A DNA stretch of 6,974 bases from Mageeibacillus sp. UBA1255 (lineage in GTDB: Bacteria; Bacillota; Clostridia; UBA1212; UBA1255), in assembly GCA_002308795.1 (NCBI GenBank), contig DBVV01000102.1, positions 1,633 to 8,606 of the forward strand, read 5' to 3'. Within the stretch, counting starts at the first letter, position 1. Each line of letters starts with the position of its first letter. The notes under the pieces are model-generated. The model saw only the letters and a program-made list of their open reading frames with translations. It made no database searches and was not told where the DNA came from. The position numbers and the translations under genes were made by a program. Of this stretch, positions 4,721-6,974 are shown piece after piece.

Positions 4721-6974
4721 TCAATATCTGAAAAACTCGTCCAGATCCACCGTCACCGTCTGCCTGAACAGCTCCTCGTGATCCGTCAGGTGGTACCTGT
4801 CGCAGACCACCAGATCGAACTGCACCGTATGGAACTCCCTGAACGCATCCGCCTGCACCCTGTCCCCAAGTTCATCCAGCGCCGGGTACAGCGCCCAAGT
4901 GAGCTCCCATACGTTCAAGGCCCCGGCAGGAAATTCGCAAAACAGCGTGGGAGACGTCTGGAGATCCATGTCCGAACCCTCGAAGAGACGGATGCCGTTG
5001 ACCGTCAGATCCTCTCCCGATATCACAAGGCCGCCGCCTGTCTTGTTGACGAAGAACATATACATCACGGGCGTGACGATATGGTCCCCCGTATAGCTTC
5101 TGGAGGCGATCCTGTAAAGGTATAGGGCGAAATAATCGTTGTCCGCCAGCGTTTCCAGCCTGTCTTTCTTAGTGAAGTCGTACACCCTTATATTATCCGG
5201 GCCCAGTGGACAAACGGCCACCTGCTTCCGGGCAGTTTCCGTATACTCTCCGTTGCCGGAGCCTACCGAGAAGACCATTTCCATGGAGATCAGCGTGGGA
5301 TCCGCCATGCCGTTCTCCTTGAGCAGTTCCAGGGATTCGCATTCGGAAATCGTCAGGTACAGGTAGGCTCTCCTGGTGGCCTCATAATAGTTCAGCCGGC
5401 GGTCGATCCGCATATAGAGGCCGTTGACCACAAAGTTATTGACGTCAACGTCCAGCATCTTCTGGTTCGTCCTGTTCTCCACGTACACTTTCAGCTGGTA
5501 GGCGCCCAGCTTGTCCAGAGAGATGCTCTCGATGGCGGCGTAAATACTGTCGTCGTCAACGATCACCTGCCTCGTGAACGTGATCTCGTTCATCCGCTTG
5601 TACGGAGAGTCGATGATCCCGGCGGTGGCGGTGGGCAATTGCGGTGCCGTTGCCGGAGCGGTGGGTTCGGGAGTTTCGGTGGGCGAAGGTTTGCGCGTGC
5701 CGGATTCCGTGGGATATTCCGTGGGCGTCAATGTGGGCGACGCCGTTGCCCCCTCCGGCGGAACGCTCTGCCCGTTTTCCCTAAAGGGCACAAGGTCTCC
5801 GTTCCTGTACAGCCGTATGCCGTCAGACAATACCAGTTCTCCCTCCGATAAGCCGATGGAGAGCGACTCTTCCCGCGTGGTCCGGTTATAAGATTCAGCG
5901 GGAACGTCAGGGAACGTCAGGTAGTCCCTGAGCAGCACTTTCAGGCAGCCGCCCTCGTCCCGGACAAGCGAAAAATACCAGTAGTCGCGGCATATGAAAG
6001 TGGACGTGTAAACCAGGTGTCCCTGCCGGAAAACCTCCGCCGAAAAAGGCGAGACGGAAGAGACCGCAAGGGGCCCAAGGCTCAGCATGACGACCTCCCG
6101 GGTGCCGTCGCTGTCGATATCCGCCGCGGCTATCATAGAGAGCGCGGGATAGGCGTCGTTCCGGATGACCTTGCCGCCGTATATGTAGCAGAATCTGGTG
6201 GAGACGTATTCCCGGTCAACTCCGTCCTGGGCGTCGGAAACGGTATATCTGTGAGGCGCCAGGAAAACCTGTATGCCTGTCTCTTCGAAAAGACCCCGGG
6301 GAGTAACGTCCAGGGGCTTGTGATCCCAGTCCGGCAAGGCGGATATGATATCTGCGGCCTCTTCTTCGCTGACGCTGCCGCTGTGCGACGGGGATCGTTC
6401 GAAACATACCAGTTCGATCCGGGTCTTTTCGGAATCGCCGGTATTGGCGGAGGCGGTGCCGCGCTGGAATATATACGCGGAATCGGAGTAGATAAACGCG
6501 CCGTATTTCTCCTTTTCTACCGTGAATCCCGCGGCTTCCAGCCGTGCGTGATATGCAGCCTCTTCCGCTTTCGTCAGATCGTATTCTTCCTCCCTTAAAA
6601 GGAAGTCGCTCCAGCCCGAGGCCTCCTGTTCGGGAAGCATGCTGCTGCCGGAATCTACGCAGTGGTAACTCGGCCACAGGGAGAAGTCGGTGATATTTGG
6701 AAGCGCCGCCAGAGGGTCTGCGGTGACGTACGAAGGTATATCGGTCTCGCCCGCCGGTGTAAGGCTGCGGTTCCTGTGCCTGATCACGCTGACGACAGCA
6801 ATCGTGGCCACCAGTCCTGCGGTGATCAATGCCACGGAGCCGATGACGCCTGCCCTGCTGCCGGAAGAGCCGCTGCGGTTCCGGCCTTTTTTGCGGGTCT
6901 CGGAAGGCATTTCCGCCGCTTTCGAAGGCATGGCGGTTTTGTCAGCCGCCGCGGCCACGGCCGCGTTTGCATCC
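4721..6974 (-). CDS. Large single-pass membrane protein of unknown function, 5' end outside window
   Basis: The reading frame stays open to the window edge, so the N-terminus is missing; an in-frame GTG at 6958 is not supported by a ribosome site. Numbering from that GTG (745 residues): an Ala-rich stretch and a basic patch TRKKGRNR (21-28) precede one transmembrane helix at about 37-59, so most of the protein lies outside the membrane. Residues about 80-395 form the first outer domain, with DIDSDGTREVV (280-290), an Asp-rich loop resembling FG-GAP or calcium-binding repeats. A Pro/Thr/Ser-rich linker (about 402-447) follows. The C-terminus holds two apparently related domains: YQLKVYVENRTNQ...NNFVVNGL (487-514) and YMFFVNKTGGG...EDLTVNGI (633-656). 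Similar 'ENxT...VNG' domains occur in clostridial proteins that begin with a zinc ribbon, so the missing part may be one (inference). A role in the cell envelope is likely; no enzyme motif was found. GC content seems higher than in the sigma/serpin cluster. Confidence 0.75.
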   Translation of the reverse strand, partial: DANAAVAAAADKTAMPSKAAEMPSETRKKGRNRSGSSGSRAGVIGSVALITAGLVATIAVVSVIRHRNRSLTPAGETDIPSYVTADPLAALPNITDFSLWPSYHCVDSGSSMLPEQEASGWSDFLLREEEYDLTKAEEAAYHARLEAAGFTVEKEKYGAFIYSDSAYIFQRGTASANTGDSEKTRIELVCFERSPSHSGSVSEEEAADIISALPDWDHKPLDVTPRGLFEETGIQVFLAPHRYTVSDAQDGVDREYVSTRFCYIYGGKVIRNDAYPALSMIAAADIDSDGTREVVMLSLGPLAVSSVSPFSAEVFRQGHLVYTSTFICRDYWYFSLVRDEGGCLKVLLRDYLTFPDVPAESYNRTTREESLSIGLSEGELVLSDGIRLYRNGDLVPFRENGQSVPPEGATASPTLTPTEYPTESGTRKPSPTETPEPTAPATAPQLPTATAGIIDSPYKRMNEITFTRQVIVDDDSIYAAIESISLDKLGAYQLKVYVENRTNQKMLDVDVNNFVVNGLYMRIDRRLNYYEATRRAYLYLTISECESLELLKENGMADPTLISMEMVFSVGSGNGEYTETARKQVAVCPLGPDNIRVYDFTKKDRLETLADNDYFALYLYRIASRSYTGDHIVTPVMYMFFVNKTGGGLVISGEDLTVNGIRLFEGSDMDLQTSPTLFCEFPAGALNVWELTWALYPALDELGDRVQADAFREFHTVQFDLVVCDRYHLTDHEELFRQTVTVDLDEFFRY

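Noticed and set aside
4690..4726. Second TTGACG on the minus strand at the end of the membrane protein gene as a promoter
   Set aside because: No acceptable -10 hexamer lies 16-18 bases downstream.
4397..5125. Plus-strand open frame of 242 codons opposite the yebC start and the membrane protein gene
   Set aside because: It overlaps two better supported genes, has no ribosome site and a composition typical of an antisense shadow; only its non-overlapping middle part is noted as a possible repeated element.
6017..6598. Plus-strand open frame of 193 codons opposite the membrane protein gene
   Set aside because: It lies within the continuous 745-codon frame on the other strand and shows no recognisable domain or start signal.

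Overview
The window is a stretch of bacterial chromosome with every convincing gene on the minus strand. Moderate GC content, purine-rich ribosome binding sites, a TTG start, clostridial-style ECF sigma/anti-sigma pairing and a lipoprotein serpin all point to an anaerobic gut Firmicute, probably class Clostridia (Oscillospiraceae/Ruminococcaceae-like). This placement is inference from style, not from a marker gene.

Layout in transcription order (right to left). (1) 6974-4721: a large single-pass membrane protein of unknown function. It has a basic cytoplasmic stub, one transmembrane helix, an extracytoplasmic domain with an Asp-rich FG-GAP-like motif, a Pro/Thr linker and two related C-terminal beta-type domains. 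Its true start lies beyond the window. (2) 4720-4409: a 312-base gap holding a non-coding, possibly repeated element, a near-consensus sigma-A promoter and a leader with potential hairpins. (3) 4408-3683: yebC, apparently monocistronic, closed by an intrinsic terminator. (4) 3682-3482: a short gap with the terminator, six copies of a heptanucleotide repeat and a small palindromic segment. (5) 3481-2831: a HAD phosphatase of the phosphoglycolate phosphatase type. (6) 2830-2702: a gap with a candidate promoter. (7) 2701-151: a tight three-gene cluster encoding an ECF sigma factor, a one-TM putative anti-sigma factor that starts directly at the sigma stop codon, and a secreted lipoprotein serpin 19 bases further on. 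(8) 149-1: at least 21 tandem copies of the same heptanucleotide repeat, ending one base from the serpin stop codon.

The most interesting unit is the sigma/anti-sigma/serpin cluster. The simplest reading is that an envelope signal releases the sigma factor, which transcribes its own operon and so raises the level of a surface-anchored protease inhibitor. This would be a self-contained protease-defence circuit, but the link is inferred from gene order only. The second item of note is the degenerate heptamer repeat family, present at two loci 3.4 kb apart and associated at one of them with an inverted-repeat structure.
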